Assembly: GCA_903850425.1 (NCBI GenBank)
Contig: CAINLR010000008.1
Coordinates: 1-47,473 of the forward strand
Length of the DNA: 47,473 nucleotides
Source of the DNA: an uncultured Verrucomicrobia subdivision 3 bacterium
GTDB taxonomy: Bacteria; Verrucomicrobiota; Verrucomicrobiia; Limisphaerales; UBA11358
Direction: 5' to 3'
Positions within the stretch are counted from its first letter, which is position 1; each line of letters starts with the position of its first letter. Under the pieces are notes generated by a model. It worked only from the letters and a program-made list of their open reading frames with translations. It did no database searches and was not told the DNA's origin. The position numbers and the translations under genes were made by a program. Below are positions 18,142 to 26,979 of this stretch, piece after piece.

Positions 18142-19397
18142 TGCGATTTGCTCATGACCGCTTCAATGGTTTGCCCAACCTCATTGCATATTGCTTCAAA
18201 ACCATACGCTTGCTGAATGGAACGAAAACCCGCGTCGCCGATTTTTTGCCGCAGCGTTGCATCGGAAAGCAGCATGATTGTTTTCCTTGCAAATTCTTCG
18301 GCGGTTGATGCCAGCACCGCGGTCTCTCCGTCCCGCAACATTGCGCCAAACCCGCGTGCGGCGCTCACTGAAAGCAAGCATGGCCGGGCATGGCTCATGG
18401 CTTCAATCACCTTGATATTAGTGCCTCCGCCGGAAAAGATCGGCGCAACCGCCAGGGCACAGATTTCATATTCCGGGGCAAGCGCTTCCACATAGCCCGC
18501 GACACACACACCCGGCAGACGTTCCCATTCCAACTTGAGGTGCGGTGCTAGACCGCCACCCACAATTCTCAATTCCGCCTCAGGGATGGCCTGAATTACT
18601 TTGGGCCAGACTTGCCTCACATAGAAATCCATGGCTTCCTGATTCGGCGAATATTTCATTAGGCCAACAAAAAGCACCCTATTTAATCTCTTTGGCTTTT
18701 GTTTTTCCCGGGATAACGGATTGTCGAGCGAGTATGGAATATTGGGCAGCCAGGACGCATTGGGAAACAAATAAACCTGCCCGGCGTTGGGGAGCCAGAC
18801 GTGGTTGCATTGCCGAACCAGCGTCAGCGTGTGTCCGGCAATTTGAGCTTGTTGATATCGTCGCAATACCTTGAACAGTGGATTCCGCTGTTTGTCCACG
18901 ATCATGGTCTCAAAGGCTTGTGACGTAAGATCGTCAATATCCACAATGATTCTACCACTTCCGGCCAGCGAACACTGGCTGAAGGTCGTCAAATATCTCG
19001 CCACAATAATATCATATTTGCCCCGACTGATCGCCTCATGGATCGCTATCGCAATGCGTGGGCTTGGATGAAACCCGTATCTTGGTGAAACGGTAAGACG
19101 AGCCTTCGCCAACCAAGGGGATACTCGGTATAAAACAGGGTAAGGTTGAATGTCTTCAGATTGGAGGGAGATGCTGCCGATCAGTTTAATATTTTGGGAA
19201 CAGATTTGATCCTGATTAATATATTCTCCGATAACAAACAGGTCAACCTCGGCAAAGGCTGACAAAGCCCGATAGATGATGGCGCTGCGCTGGGCTGCGC
19301 CACTGGTGGCCGGAAAAAGATGGTGCCGCGAGATCATCAGAACCCGTAATTTGTGAGTTGATTGCGCCTCCAACATTTTTACGGCAGAGTTTGCCAC
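18138..19397 (-). CDS. Glycosyltransferase family 4 (GT-B)
   Basis: 419 aa. The N-terminal half begins LRVLMISRHHLFPATSGAAQR, an acceptor-side motif with Gly-rich turn. The donor half has VLFVGLMKYSPNQEAMDFYV and SGGGTNIKVIEAMSHARP, as in GT4 enzymes of the PelF/WcaC-like group. The frame starts at GTG 19397, with an ATG seven codons in (19376) that is the safer start. Its stop overlaps the pyruvyl-transferase gene by 4 bp. Confidence 0.86.
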   Translation of the reverse strand: MANSAVKMLEAQSTHKLRVLMISRHHLFPATSGAAQRSAIIYRALSAFAEVDLFVIGEYINQDQICSQNIKLIGSISLQSEDIQPYPVLYRVSPWLAKARLTVSPRYGFHPSPRIAIAIHEAISRGKYDIIVARYLTTFSQCSLAGSGRIIVDIDDLTSQAFETMIVDKQRNPLFKVLRRYQQAQIAGHTLTLVRQCNHVWLPNAGQVYLFPNASWLPNIPYSLDNPLSREKQKPKRLNRVLFVGLMKYSPNQEAMDFYVRQVWPKVIQAIPEAELRIVGGGLAPHLKLEWERLPGVCVAGYVEALAPEYEICALAVAPIFSGGGTNIKVIEAMSHARPCLLSVSAARGFGAMLRDGETAVLASTAEEFARKTIMLLSDATLRQKIGDAGFRSIQQAYGFEAICNEVGQTIEAVMSKSQ

Positions 19398-19472
19398 GAA
19401 TGATATGGGTGGTGAAATAAAAAAGAAGAATTTGGGCTTAACCCGGTTATACTAACGGCCTAAAAGTTTTCC

Positions 19473-21443
19473 CTACAACCATGTTTCAACAAAAATGCCA
19501 CATCGGAATCCCGCAATCTCTGTCAAAGTATGCCAAGCAGTTCGCGTAAAACAATACTGCACGCAATATCGCCACCGGCCTGGGAACGTAGGTTGCATCA
19601 GAAGCCTTTCAAGTTCATTCAGTTGCTTCTGAACCTCCGGAGCTATATTCAACTCTAAATTCTTTGGCTGCATTTGCAACAAGTTATTACTAGTGACAGG
19701 CAGGCTATTTACACTTGCCTTGTCTAACATCTTTACTGCTCCCTGCATTTCATTTTGGATGAAGACATAATGGTAGTAGAACGTCATGTTTCCAACCATC
19801 ACAATTGCCACGATTGGGGGTTGGCCTCCTATTGTCCTTTTGCTCGTATTATCAATAGCTCCAATAACGGATTTCATATGGGAACTTCGCCAAAGGATGC
19901 AATCGGCGGATATTTCCGAACACTTGGCCACGCTGGCATGACATATTTCAAGTAATGCGAGTATTGCAACGATACATAAACTCCCGGAAGCTAACGCTGA
20001 TCTCAAATGCGATTTCTCCTGAAGCAGAAGATTGAACGAAATTAGCATTGGTATAAGAGCAATTTGTGGCACATAACTCGCATATCCAACAAATGGCGTT
20101 GGTATTACCAAACTCGCCAACGCTGTGGCCATGATTGCCCACCCCAAAAACCACTTTCTAGTCATTGCGATCATGGTAATTGCAAGCACCATGACCACTC
20201 GGAACCCAACCCCGTGCCCATCGCATGCTACATCCCCCTCCCACTGGGGAGTAAAATCTGGTGTGCTACGCATATATCGGTATGATCCAAGTGTGACACT
20301 TTTGGAAATATAGGCGTAACAAAACCGCCCGAAATATCCCATGCTTCTGGCATCATCGTTACAACCGGTTGTAAATGTTCGTGAGACTCCATTGTATTGT
20401 TGTTTGCCTACTGCAAATGTATGCATCGGATACAAAGGTGATCCATAATGCACCCAGTTAGTTATGTATGGTGAAAAACCAAGAATTCCAACCAGCCCAA
20501 CCGTGCAAGCTGTGGTTCGCCACCACGAACGCAAACCAGACAATTCTCCTGTTTTCCACCAATCACAAGCAAAGGATGCTCCGTAAACCAAAAAAACGAT
20601 CGTGGCGGTTAAGCCACCTGTTAGTTTTACACAGCATAGTGTGCTTCCCGCAACGCAGGCCCATAATAACCATAGCGCGTCACTTGTGCGCCTAAAAACC
20701 TCAAACGAAACAACCAATATTGCGAAGAACATTCCACAAAGCAGATCCGTGGGTCCTCCAGGAAAGAGAAAATAAAACGTCGTTAGAATTAATATTAAAA
20801 GCCCTTGGGCGAAAGATTTCTTTCGAGAGTCTCTTGGCAGCCACAACGGCAATACTCGCCAAAGAAGTAGTCCAAGGATAATGCACATCAACTGTTCAAA
20901 GAATGATCCTGTTAACACTTGTCCGGTGGCACAAGACATCGCGGCATCAAAGATATGCATCGCATGGGCCATTGTTGAGACATGCCCTATCAACATGCTT
21001 TGGGGATCAATTCCCATCGCCTTCGCGATATCTGCTGGCATTGCGTCTAAGACAGGATTCCAGCCTTTGGCAAGAAGAATGGTCGTCGGAGAATGATAGG
21101 TATGGTCGTCGTATTGGGGGGCGACTAAACTCAAGCTGTTTCCTATTAGCAACGTCATGCAAACACCCCAAACGGCCAGAACCTGCAATACGCTTCCACG
21201 TCGTGTCATTGATGACATATAAGCGACGATAGAGCTAATAGTGAGTGCAAACAAAACACTCCATTTGTTGACTGCAATCCCAAGCATGAGCCCCGCACAA
21301 CTCACAATAACGGTTATAAATGGAATAAGTAATAATGCGAAAGCAAGTCCAAATGCGTTGGATTCTCGAACATGTTGAAGACGCGCTTTTACCATGCAAG
21401 ACAATTGAATTCTACCAGCATTCATTATTGTCGTGGTTCTCAT
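19473..21443 (-). CDS. Large polytopic membrane protein, GT-C-like
   Basis: 656 aa with about a dozen hydrophobic segments. After the first helices comes a loop with APQYDDHTYHSP. That resembles the acidic first extracytoplasmic loop (D/E near Y-H-x-P) of GT39/GT83-type GT-C enzymes, which use polyprenyl-phosphate sugars. A soluble C-terminal tail of about 130 residues follows. It is paired with the DPM1-like GT2 just upstream (17-bp gap), whose expected product is such a donor, so a two-step donor-making and transferring pair is a fair inference. I cannot assign a family firmly. Confidence 0.7.
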   Translation of the reverse strand: MRTTTIMNAGRIQLSCMVKARLQHVRESNAFGLAFALLLIPFITVIVSCAGLMLGIAVNKWSVLFALTISSIVAYMSSMTRRGSVLQVLAVWGVCMTLLIGNSLSLVAPQYDDHTYHSPTTILLAKGWNPVLDAMPADIAKAMGIDPQSMLIGHVSTMAHAMHIFDAAMSCATGQVLTGSFFEQLMCIILGLLLWRVLPLWLPRDSRKKSFAQGLLILILTTFYFLFPGGPTDLLCGMFFAILVVSFEVFRRTSDALWLLWACVAGSTLCCVKLTGGLTATIVFLVYGASFACDWWKTGELSGLRSWWRTTACTVGLVGILGFSPYITNWVHYGSPLYPMHTFAVGKQQYNGVSRTFTTGCNDDARSMGYFGRFCYAYISKSVTLGSYRYMRSTPDFTPQWEGDVACDGHGVGFRVVMVLAITMIAMTRKWFLGWAIMATALASLVIPTPFVGYASYVPQIALIPMLISFNLLLQEKSHLRSALASGSLCIVAILALLEICHASVAKCSEISADCILWRSSHMKSVIGAIDNTSKRTIGGQPPIVAIVMVGNMTFYYHYVFIQNEMQGAVKMLDKASVNSLPVTSNNLLQMQPKNLELNIAPEVQKQLNELERLLMQPTFPGRWRYCVQYCFTRTAWHTLTEIAGFRCGIFVETWL

Positions 21444-21460
21444 TATTTGAGGGTTGTTTT

Positions 21461-22213
21461 TTATGGGAAAAATATTTTTGGTTTGGCAAGCCCGAGTTTG
21501 GCAAGACGGAATTTAAGTCCTGTGTCGAGACAGCCGATGCCGTATTTGCAACTGCGGCGAAAGTTGATGGAGGAGGCTTCCTTGAAATATTTCGTGGGGC
21601 AACTGACTTCGCCGATGGTGAATCTATGCCAGTGAATTTGCGCGAGCATCTGGTTGTCGAAAACAAAATCGTCTGAATTAGCTACGAGATTCGGCGCAAG
21701 TTTCTGGAGGATTTCTTTGGAGAAGGCGCGATAGCCCGTGTGGTATTCGGAAAGTTTTGCGCCGAGGAGCAGATTTTCAGCTGCGGTCAAAAAGCGGTTT
21801 GCCACATATTTCCACATGGGCATTCCGCCCTGTAGCGAGTAGCCACCGAGAATGCGGCTGGCAAGCACGCACGGATGAAGGTCATTGGCAATCATGGAAG
21901 CCATCGCAAGAATGAGCTTGGGTGTGTATTGGTAGTCAGGATGAACCATGATGACAATGTCCGCCCCAGCCTCGAGAGCGAGGCGATAGCAGGTTTTTTG
22001 GTTTCCGCCGTATCCGGTGTTTCTTTCGTGGGCGTGGACGCGGACGCCCGGAAGCGTTTTAGCGACAGCCACAGTGTCATCACGACTATGGTCGTCAACG
22101 ATGATGATTTCATCCACGATCCCCTGCTGATGAACTTCCTCAACGGTTTTGGCGATGGTTTTGGCTGCGTTGTAGGCAGGCATGACGACGACGATTTTGT
22201 TACCTAAATACAT
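21461..22213 (-). CDS. GT2, polyprenyl-phosphate sugar synthase (DPM1-like)
   Basis: 250 aa. The start is VVVMPAYNAAKTIAKTVEEV, then EIIIVDDHSRDDTV, IVMVHPDYQYTPKL (HPDxQY in place of DAD) and AKLSEYHTGYRAFS. These are hallmarks of the dolichol/undecaprenyl-phosphate hexose synthase branch of GT2, which lacks C-terminal membrane helices here. The product is probably a lipid-phosphate sugar used by a GT-C enzyme, for which the next gene is a candidate. Starts at ATG 22213. Confidence 0.86.
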   Translation of the reverse strand: MYLGNKIVVVMPAYNAAKTIAKTVEEVHQQGIVDEIIIVDDHSRDDTVAVAKTLPGVRVHAHERNTGYGGNQKTCYRLALEAGADIVIMVHPDYQYTPKLILAMASMIANDLHPCVLASRILGGYSLQGGMPMWKYVANRFLTAAENLLLGAKLSEYHTGYRAFSKEILQKLAPNLVANSDDFVFDNQMLAQIHWHRFTIGEVSCPTKYFKEASSINFRRSCKYGIGCLDTGLKFRLAKLGLAKPKIFFP

Positions 22214-22266
22214 TAAGTTTTTATAAAGTGATAATTTGGTGATTGTGAGACGAACTCGTTCGACAG

Positions 22267-23778
22267 TTATGATTTAAGCGACAACACCAGACTTTTGACC
22301 ACGGTTATCGCACTCCTGCCCCAAGGCGTTCCCAAGGCCACTGTTCCGTGCAAGACTCCGTTCAGGCAAAAAAGCATAAGCAGGCCACCCATCACGCTGT
22401 GGACGGGAGCCACGGCGCGAAGCAGCGACATGGCAACGGTCGCCATGACGCAAAGGACAAATCCCGGAGCCGCAACCCGCCAAATGCTAACAGTCGTAGC
22501 TGGACCAATCTTGCCCAAAAGCTGATAAAGATATGGAACCCGCACACATACAGAGCTGATGGAAACGGCTGCCGCCACACCCTTGGCCCCCCATGGCAAA
22601 CCCATGAGAATGGATAAAACCACCACCGTATTATTGAAAATCCCCCAGCGTATGAGGGCCTGGGTTTTTCCTTGAGCGGTTAGGCTCAAAATACAAAGCG
22701 TGCTGATCGGGATGGTAAATACCGGCCCGACAAAGCACCGGAACACAGCCACCGCTTCCGTCCATTGTGATCCCAGAAAAAATGTGACGAGCCAGTCCGC
22801 TCCCGCAAACATAAATGCCGCCATGAATGACGAGGCAAATACGGTTACCTTCATCAAATTCAAGAAGGTCAGACAATACTTGTCCGGCTGGCTCTTCAAG
22901 CGGCTTAAGGCTGGCAACCCCACGGTCTGCAATGTGGGCATAATTTGCTGGATCGGCTGATATAACAGCCCTTGAGCGCGCGCATATTGTCCGGCTGCAT
23001 CGGTTCCAAATAGCTTGCCCAGTAAAACCCGGTCCACTGCTCCGCTAAGCGTTCCCAGCAAGTTGTTAATGGTCAATCCGCCGCCAAAAGCCAGCATAGA
23101 ACGCACCCCGGACCCGCGCGATGGCCGCGATGGTCGCCAGCGGCAAAGCATCCAAACCAGCGCACAATTTGCCAGCGCTGAAGTAATCGTCATGCCCACG
23201 AGCGACCAATAACGAAATCCATCAAGGGACATAATCACTGCAACAATCAAAGCCAGAATCGCGCAGATGATGTTGATGGCTGCCAATGCGCGGAACCGCA
23301 TTTGTCGTTGCAAGAGGGCTTGATGCTGGACCGTCAGTCCGCCAATGGCAAATGGAGCCGCCATCGCAATCGTTACCCACAACATATCTGGATTTTTATA
23401 GAACATAGCCACCGCCGGACTGATCGCCAAAACGATGGCCGCAACAGAAAATCCCAAAGCTGTGTTTATCCAGAACAATGTGGAAACTTGGGCTTCCGAA
23501 ATGTTTGATTGTTGGATGGTAGCGGTTGAAAGGCCACCGTCTTTGAAAACAGCTACAAAGCCTGTAATGGCTCCCACCATGGCAATTACGCCGTAATCCA
23601 CCGGGGACAGTAAGCGGGCCAGAATCATTGTTGAGCTAAGTCCGATAATGAATGTGCAAGCCTGTGCCACAAGCGTAATCGCCGCTCCACGAACAGATCG
23701 CCCTTTGAGGTCGGCTGAAAGATGATCTGTTTTGAAATATTTACTCAAGCGAACATGAGGACGGTAGATTGGCAACAA
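22267..23778 (-). CDS. wzx: Lipopolysaccharide flippase, Wzx/WzxC-like (MOP superfamily)
   Basis: About 500 aa with some fourteen hydrophobic helices. It opens with SVRGAAITLVAQACTFIIG and MILARLLSPVDYGVIAMVGA, the N-terminal signature of WzxC-type polysaccharide exporters. It would flip undecaprenyl-linked repeat units across the inner membrane for the Wzy-like polymerase. There is no ATG near the expected N-terminus: the longest frame starts at TTG 23778 and another TTG lies at 23748, so the true start is uncertain. It is the first gene after a 480-bp gap and may head the main transcription unit. Confidence 0.87.
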   Translation of the reverse strand: MLPIYRPHVRLSKYFKTDHLSADLKGRSVRGAAITLVAQACTFIIGLSSTMILARLLSPVDYGVIAMVGAITGFVAVFKDGGLSTATIQQSNISEAQVSTLFWINTALGFSVAAIVLAISPAVAMFYKNPDMLWVTIAMAAPFAIGGLTVQHQALLQRQMRFRALAAINIICAILALIVAVIMSLDGFRYWSLVGMTITSALANCALVWMLCRWRPSRPSRGSGVRSMLAFGGGLTINNLLGTLSGAVDRVLLGKLFGTDAAGQYARAQGLLYQPIQQIMPTLQTVGLPALSRLKSQPDKYCLTFLNLMKVTVFASSFMAAFMFAGADWLVTFFLGSQWTEAVAVFRCFVGPVFTIPISTLCILSLTAQGKTQALIRWGIFNNTVVVLSILMGLPWGAKGVAAAVSISSVCVRVPYLYQLLGKIGPATTVSIWRVAAPGFVLCVMATVAMSLLRAVAPVHSVMGGLLMLFCLNGVLHGTVALGTPWGRSAITVVKSLVLSLKS

Positions 23779-23850
23779 TATGTCCCCCGCCGATGATGGA
23801 CGAGGACTTGAGAATCTGGCCGCAGATGTGTTTCTGATGCGGTTTGGAAC

Positions 23851-24012
23851 TCACTTGGAAATATCCGTTTGGATAATCTTAGGATAAGTCCCGCGTGGAT
23901 CGAAAAAGTCGCGCCAGTAATTAATCTGGGCGCGACCGTAGGCAAAGATTAGTTCTTTAAGAAAACAGATCACGAAACTGGGAAAGTAGTCTGATGAATT
24001 AACCTGGCGATT
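23851..24012 (-). pseudogene. Possible C-terminal remnant of a glycosyltransferase
   Basis: A minus frame open from 24012 to TGA 23851-23853 gives 53 residues with protein-like composition. It includes FLKELIFAYGRAQINYW and DFFDPRGTYP. A Tyr-Gly-Arg-x-Gln element near the C-terminus is common in membrane-associated GT2 enzymes. No start or upstream domain is present. The same bases form the hairpin at 23908-23936, so a non-coding reading remains possible. Confidence 0.3.
23904..23936 (-). terminator. Candidate intrinsic terminator between DUF218 gene and wzx
   Basis: GTCGCGCC and GGCGCGAC form a perfect 8-bp stem with a 13-base loop. On the minus strand the stem is followed by TTTTTC. It would stop transcripts coming from the DUF218 gene at 24260-24883 and separate it from the wzx unit. 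It overlaps a protein-like reading frame, which weakens the call. Confidence 0.35.
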
Positions 24013-24259
24013 TTAGAGTGTAATGAAACCCAGTCGGGCAACAAAGGAACCAGGCACGAATGTTCTAGGTTTTTCGGCGAGCGAGGATAAGACTCCGGCG
24101 GTGTTTGTCTATTGTTGGATGAACCCAAGGAAGGGGTTGCCAACCTTGGGCTGAATGATAAGATCCCTTTGGAATTCTGCGCCGCGAAACCAAAAAGTTA
24201 AATTTCTAAAGGCAGGCAATTTGAGCCTTCACACGTCGTCTGCTACAGGGTTTTGCGTT

Positions 24260-24883
24260 TCAATATTTCAACCGGTAGTAGGCGAACTTGATCACTTCGT
24301 TCTGAAAAGCGATCAAACCTTCTTCGTGCTGCCACCAGTTGGTGGCGGTGTATTCGCTCGGAGGCACAGCGACGACAATTACTTCCACGTTCATCCCACT
24401 TAGTTCTTTTGCGTATAGCCAGCGGACACGGCGGGTGTGAAAAAGGTCCGTCGGGATAATGACGCGTTTGGCACCAGTCTGCTTCACCCACTCGCGCACA
24501 GCGAGTGATTCGTCGTAGCTGCTGGCGACCCGGTTGCCGATCTCGACGAGATTGGTATCAGCTATTCCTTGTGCCAGCAGAACTTTACGCGTCAGTTCCT
24601 GCTCTGTGGGAGTCAGTCCGAGTTCCGTGGTGGTGTCGGGCTTGACGTTCATGAGCAGGATCCGCTGGGCTAGACCTTTCTGACAAAGATTTGCGGCGAA
24701 AGATGGTCGGGTCTGCAAACCGCCTCCGAGGACCACAATCGCATCGGCATTGGTGACGCTCTGGTTGACAATCCAGAGGTTCGCACTGGTGCGTAACAGC
24801 GGAGCACGGAACACAAATAAAGCAATCAGCAGAACGCCCAGAACGAACAACGCGGCCAGGAGGCGTTTTAGGTAACGGAACAC
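24260..24883 (-). CDS. DUF218 / YdcF-ElyC family membrane-anchored protein
   Basis: 207 aa. One N-terminal transmembrane anchor (about residues 7-27) precedes a DUF218 domain: NADAIVVLGGGLQTRPSF, then SSYDESLAVREW and IIPTDLFHTRRVRWLY. That is the family order, with the conserved Asp, Gly-Gly and His-Thr-Arg. Role as for other ElyC/SanA-type proteins: envelope or lipid-linked glycan metabolism, reaction unproven. It starts at a GTG (24883) that lies inside a copy of the local CTGAAA repeat (GGAACACTTCTTAAAAGCTG), so repeat sequence abuts and partly forms its translation start. Confidence 0.8.
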   Translation of the reverse strand: MFRYLKRLLAALFVLGVLLIALFVFRAPLLRTSANLWIVNQSVTNADAIVVLGGGLQTRPSFAANLCQKGLAQRILLMNVKPDTTTELGLTPTEQELTRKVLLAQGIADTNLVEIGNRVASSYDESLAVREWVKQTGAKRVIIPTDLFHTRRVRWLYAKELSGMNVEVIVVAVPPSEYTATNWWQHEEGLIAFQNEVIKFAYYRLKY

Positions 24884-25106
24884 TTCTTAAAAGCTGAAAA
24901 GCCCTGACGTAAAATACTGAAACGTTGAAAGGCTGAAAGCGGATGATGGACGAAGCTAAAGACAAAAGCTGAAACGTTGAAAGCGGAAACGCTGAAAACT
25001 AGAGGGACTACTGACCACGGACCTTTGACCGCTGACACGCTGAAAAGCCCTGACTTAAAACGCTAAAAAGCTAGAACACTGAAATGCTGAAAACTGGAGA
25101 CAAACG
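24884..25106 (+). repeat. CTGAAA-type degenerate repeat tract, copy 1
   Basis: A run of loosely repeated units based on GCTGAAA and CGTTGAAA, including TGACGTAAAATACTGAAACG (24905) and TGACTTAAAACGCTAAAAAG (25051). The same consensus recurs at 26296-26442, 26812-26895 and 27361-27433. The GGAACACTTYTTAAAAGCTG block at its left edge is nearly identical to one at 27362. No coding frame is credible. Confidence 0.75.
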
Positions 25107-25861
25107 ATGAGCGGCCGTCGGCGGTTTGCCGGTGCGCCTTTGACGACCGGACCCGGCCAGCTTGGATTAGCGATAATTCGCGTAATTAGCGTCCGAAGGT
25201 CTTCCGGCGGGGCCGGAATGGCTTCCGTGTTTCAGCTTTTCAGCTTTTCAGCTTCCTTCGCCCCCTTTGGGGGAGGAGGCCAGGATGAGTGGGCAATCCA
25301 GTCGTTCGTAGCCTGCCCCTCCTTCAAAACGTAGGAGACGAGGTGACGAGTCTCACTTCTACTCAAAAACCGCAATTGCATGAACCGCGAACCACGCGAA
25401 AGACGCGAACTCCAAGCGGGGACCGCAGCCCACGCAGGTCGCGACCTCCCTCATCCAGGCCTTCTCCCCAAGGAGAAGGAACTCGGCATCCGTGGTCCGT
25501 CCTCTGATCTCTGATCTCCGATCTCTGTCCTCTGATCTCCGCTTTCAACTTTTTAGCGTTTGTCTTTCCACCTTCCTTCGCCCCCTTGGGGGGAGATCGG
25601 TCGGCGGCCCGGCAGCTCCAGTTTCAAAAAACCGGTCAAATCTTTTTTTAACTTTTTTGCTTCATTTGCCGGCACCTGCTGGCGTTTGCTGACATCTGCT
25701 GGCATGAGTCTGCGCGTCGCCGTTTTGTCCGCCGTCTGCTACCGTAAAAACCTGTGCTATAACTCGCGCTGGCCACCCCGTGTGTCACCGTCCGTTGTCC
25801 GGATGGCGCGGGGTGGGTCCCGTAGCCAGTATCACAGCACATTACATCACGCATTAAACTT
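25107..25861. other. Non-coding stretch with mixed short repeats
   Basis: There is no convincing gene. Seen here: an AATTAGCG-like repeat near 25165-25190; GAACCACGCGAAAGACGCG at about 25388; a perfect hairpin CCTTCTCC/GGAGAAGG (25460-25467 with 25472-25479); a TCTGATCTC-type tandem run (about 25500-25545); and CTGCTGGC repeats at about 25675-25705. Short open frames in it are compositionally odd and are not called. Confidence 0.55.
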
Positions 25862-26272
25862 ATGACTGATCCCGAAAACATTGCCCGGTTCATCATGCTC
25901 CGTTCCCAAGGCTGGAGTTTCAACCGCTTGGCGGTGGAATTGAATATTTCCAAACCGACCCTCATCAAGTGGAGTCGCCAGCATCAATTCGAAATCGCCA
26001 ACTTGCGCGCCACCGAGACCGAGGCGCTCGCCGAGCGGGTGTTCCGCCAGCGGCATGAGCGTTGGGAGGTGCTGGCCCGCCAGTTGAAAAAGCTGGAGGA
26101 GGAAATTGAGAAACGGGATCTCGAGGAAATCCCCGCCTCGCGCCTGCACGCCATCGCGTCCTCGCTCCGCGCCGAAATCAACCGCGAGATGGGCCACGCC
26201 CATTTCTCGGAGGCCACCAAGACCATTCCCACCGAGGAATTTGTCTATGACCGCCATGAGTGGGAGGTGTGA
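25862..26272 (+). CDS. Helix-turn-helix protein with coiled-coil C-terminus
   Basis: 136 aa. Residues about 8-40 form an HTH of the resolvase/terminase-small-subunit kind (SQGWSFNRLAVELNISKPTLIKWSR). The middle is strongly helical and charged (RQLKKLEEEIEKRDLEE), likely a coiled coil. The tail is acidic-polar. It starts at ATG 25862. It resembles small DNA-binding proteins found widely in this kind of genome, with no defined role. It is the only + strand gene for 25 kb and stands alone between repeat tracts. Confidence 0.72.
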   Translation: MTDPENIARFIMLRSQGWSFNRLAVELNISKPTLIKWSRQHQFEIANLRATETEALAERVFRQRHERWEVLARQLKKLEEEIEKRDLEEIPASRLHAIASSLRAEINREMGHAHFSEATKTIPTEEFVYDRHEWEV

Positions 26273-26295
26273 ATCCCCCTCAATAGGCCAGTCGC

Positions 26296-26442
26296 CGGTA
26301 AAAGTCGGTAAAAATCGGTAAAGCTCTTAAGTAAAATGCTGAAACGCTGACATGCTGAAAAGCTGAAACCTGAAAACAAAGTATGAAACCTAGGTCAAAC
26401 GCTTAAATACTAAAATACTGAAAAGCTGAAATCCGAAAATCA
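26296..26442 (+). repeat. CTGAAA-type degenerate repeat tract, copy 2
   Basis: Opens with three TCGGTAAA units (26296-26322), then TTAAGTAAAATGCTGAAACG and many GCTGAAA/ACTGAAA units. It ends at the stop codon of the four-helix-bundle gene on the other strand, so it abuts that gene's 3' end. Confidence 0.72.
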
Positions 26443-26805
26443 ATGACCGGCTTTTCTCAATTTGGACACCATCGTGATGAATATGGCCATCAACTCGCCA
26501 GTTTCGCGCAACAGATTTTCCAGTTGTTCGCCGGTGATGCCGCAGTCTGCCCTCAATAATTCAAGCCATAACTGGCTTTCATCAGCCTCCTGCAGCAGGC
26601 CATCGAGTTTAGAACAAAATTCAGTCTCGGAACGAGCGCGCGACGATTCTCGGGCGTGGGCGGCAACGGAGGTTCCGGATCGAAGCAACTGCTTTCCAAG
26701 CACGCGCACTTCTTCGCGTTCTTTGGGCAGATTCACATAAAAACGGATGATTGCGGAAGCGTAGTTCTTGGTGCGCTGTCTCAATTCTTCCGAAAGTCGG
26801 CTCAT
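26440..26805 (-). CDS. Four-helix-bundle protein (S23/IVS-type)
   Basis: 121 aa from ATG 26805 (the frame is open further upstream but only through repeat DNA). It has the S23/Avd-like pattern: YASAIIRFYVNLPKEREEVRVLGKQLLRSGTSV, then HARESSRARSETEFCSKL and a helical C-terminus. Members include proteins encoded in 23S rRNA intervening sequences and Avd of diversity-generating retroelements. No reverse transcriptase or rRNA is nearby. It is bounded on both sides by CTGAAA-type repeats in the same orientation, as is typical of neither neighbour. Confidence 0.82.
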   Translation of the reverse strand: MSRLSEELRQRTKNYASAIIRFYVNLPKEREEVRVLGKQLLRSGTSVAAHARESSRARSETEFCSKLDGLLQEADESQLWLELLRADCGITGEQLENLLRETGELMAIFITMVSKLRKAGH

Positions 26806-26811
26806 CTTATT

Positions 26812-26895
26812 AAATGTTGAAAATTGAAGACAAACGCTCTGATGTAAAAAGCTGAAAAACTGGTAAGTTGAAACCGCGAAATACGCGAAATAAGC
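26812..26895 (+). repeat. CTGAAA-type repeat tract, copy 3, running into ACGCGAAA repeat
   Basis: It contains TGATGTAAAAAGCTGAAAAAC and related units just upstream of the four-helix-bundle gene. It then passes into AACCGCGAAATACGCGAAAT, a second degenerate repeat type also present at about 25388 and, inverted, at about 26985-27010. Confidence 0.7.
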
Positions 26896-26979
26896 CAAAG
26901 GATCTCGGCTTTGCATCTGGAACCGCTCACCCACAGCTTGGGCGAAGATTTATTCGGGCGGCGGATGCCCATGCTGCCT

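Larger units (their letters stand above)
23779..24259. other. 480-bp intergenic region upstream of wzx
   Basis: There is no intact gene. It contains a perfect 8-bp inverted repeat (23908-23915 with 23929-23936) followed on the minus strand by five T, and a short protein-like minus frame (23851-24012). A second hairpin, CCCAAGG/CCTTGGG, lies near 24124-24150. The promoter of the wzx-to-exosortase unit should lie here, but I cannot point to convincing -35/-10 boxes. Confidence 0.5.

Noticed and set aside
25107-25334. 75-codon + strand frame in the repeat region
   Set aside because: Composition follows the repeats (Ser/Phe/Gly runs) and there is no ribosome site or family feature.
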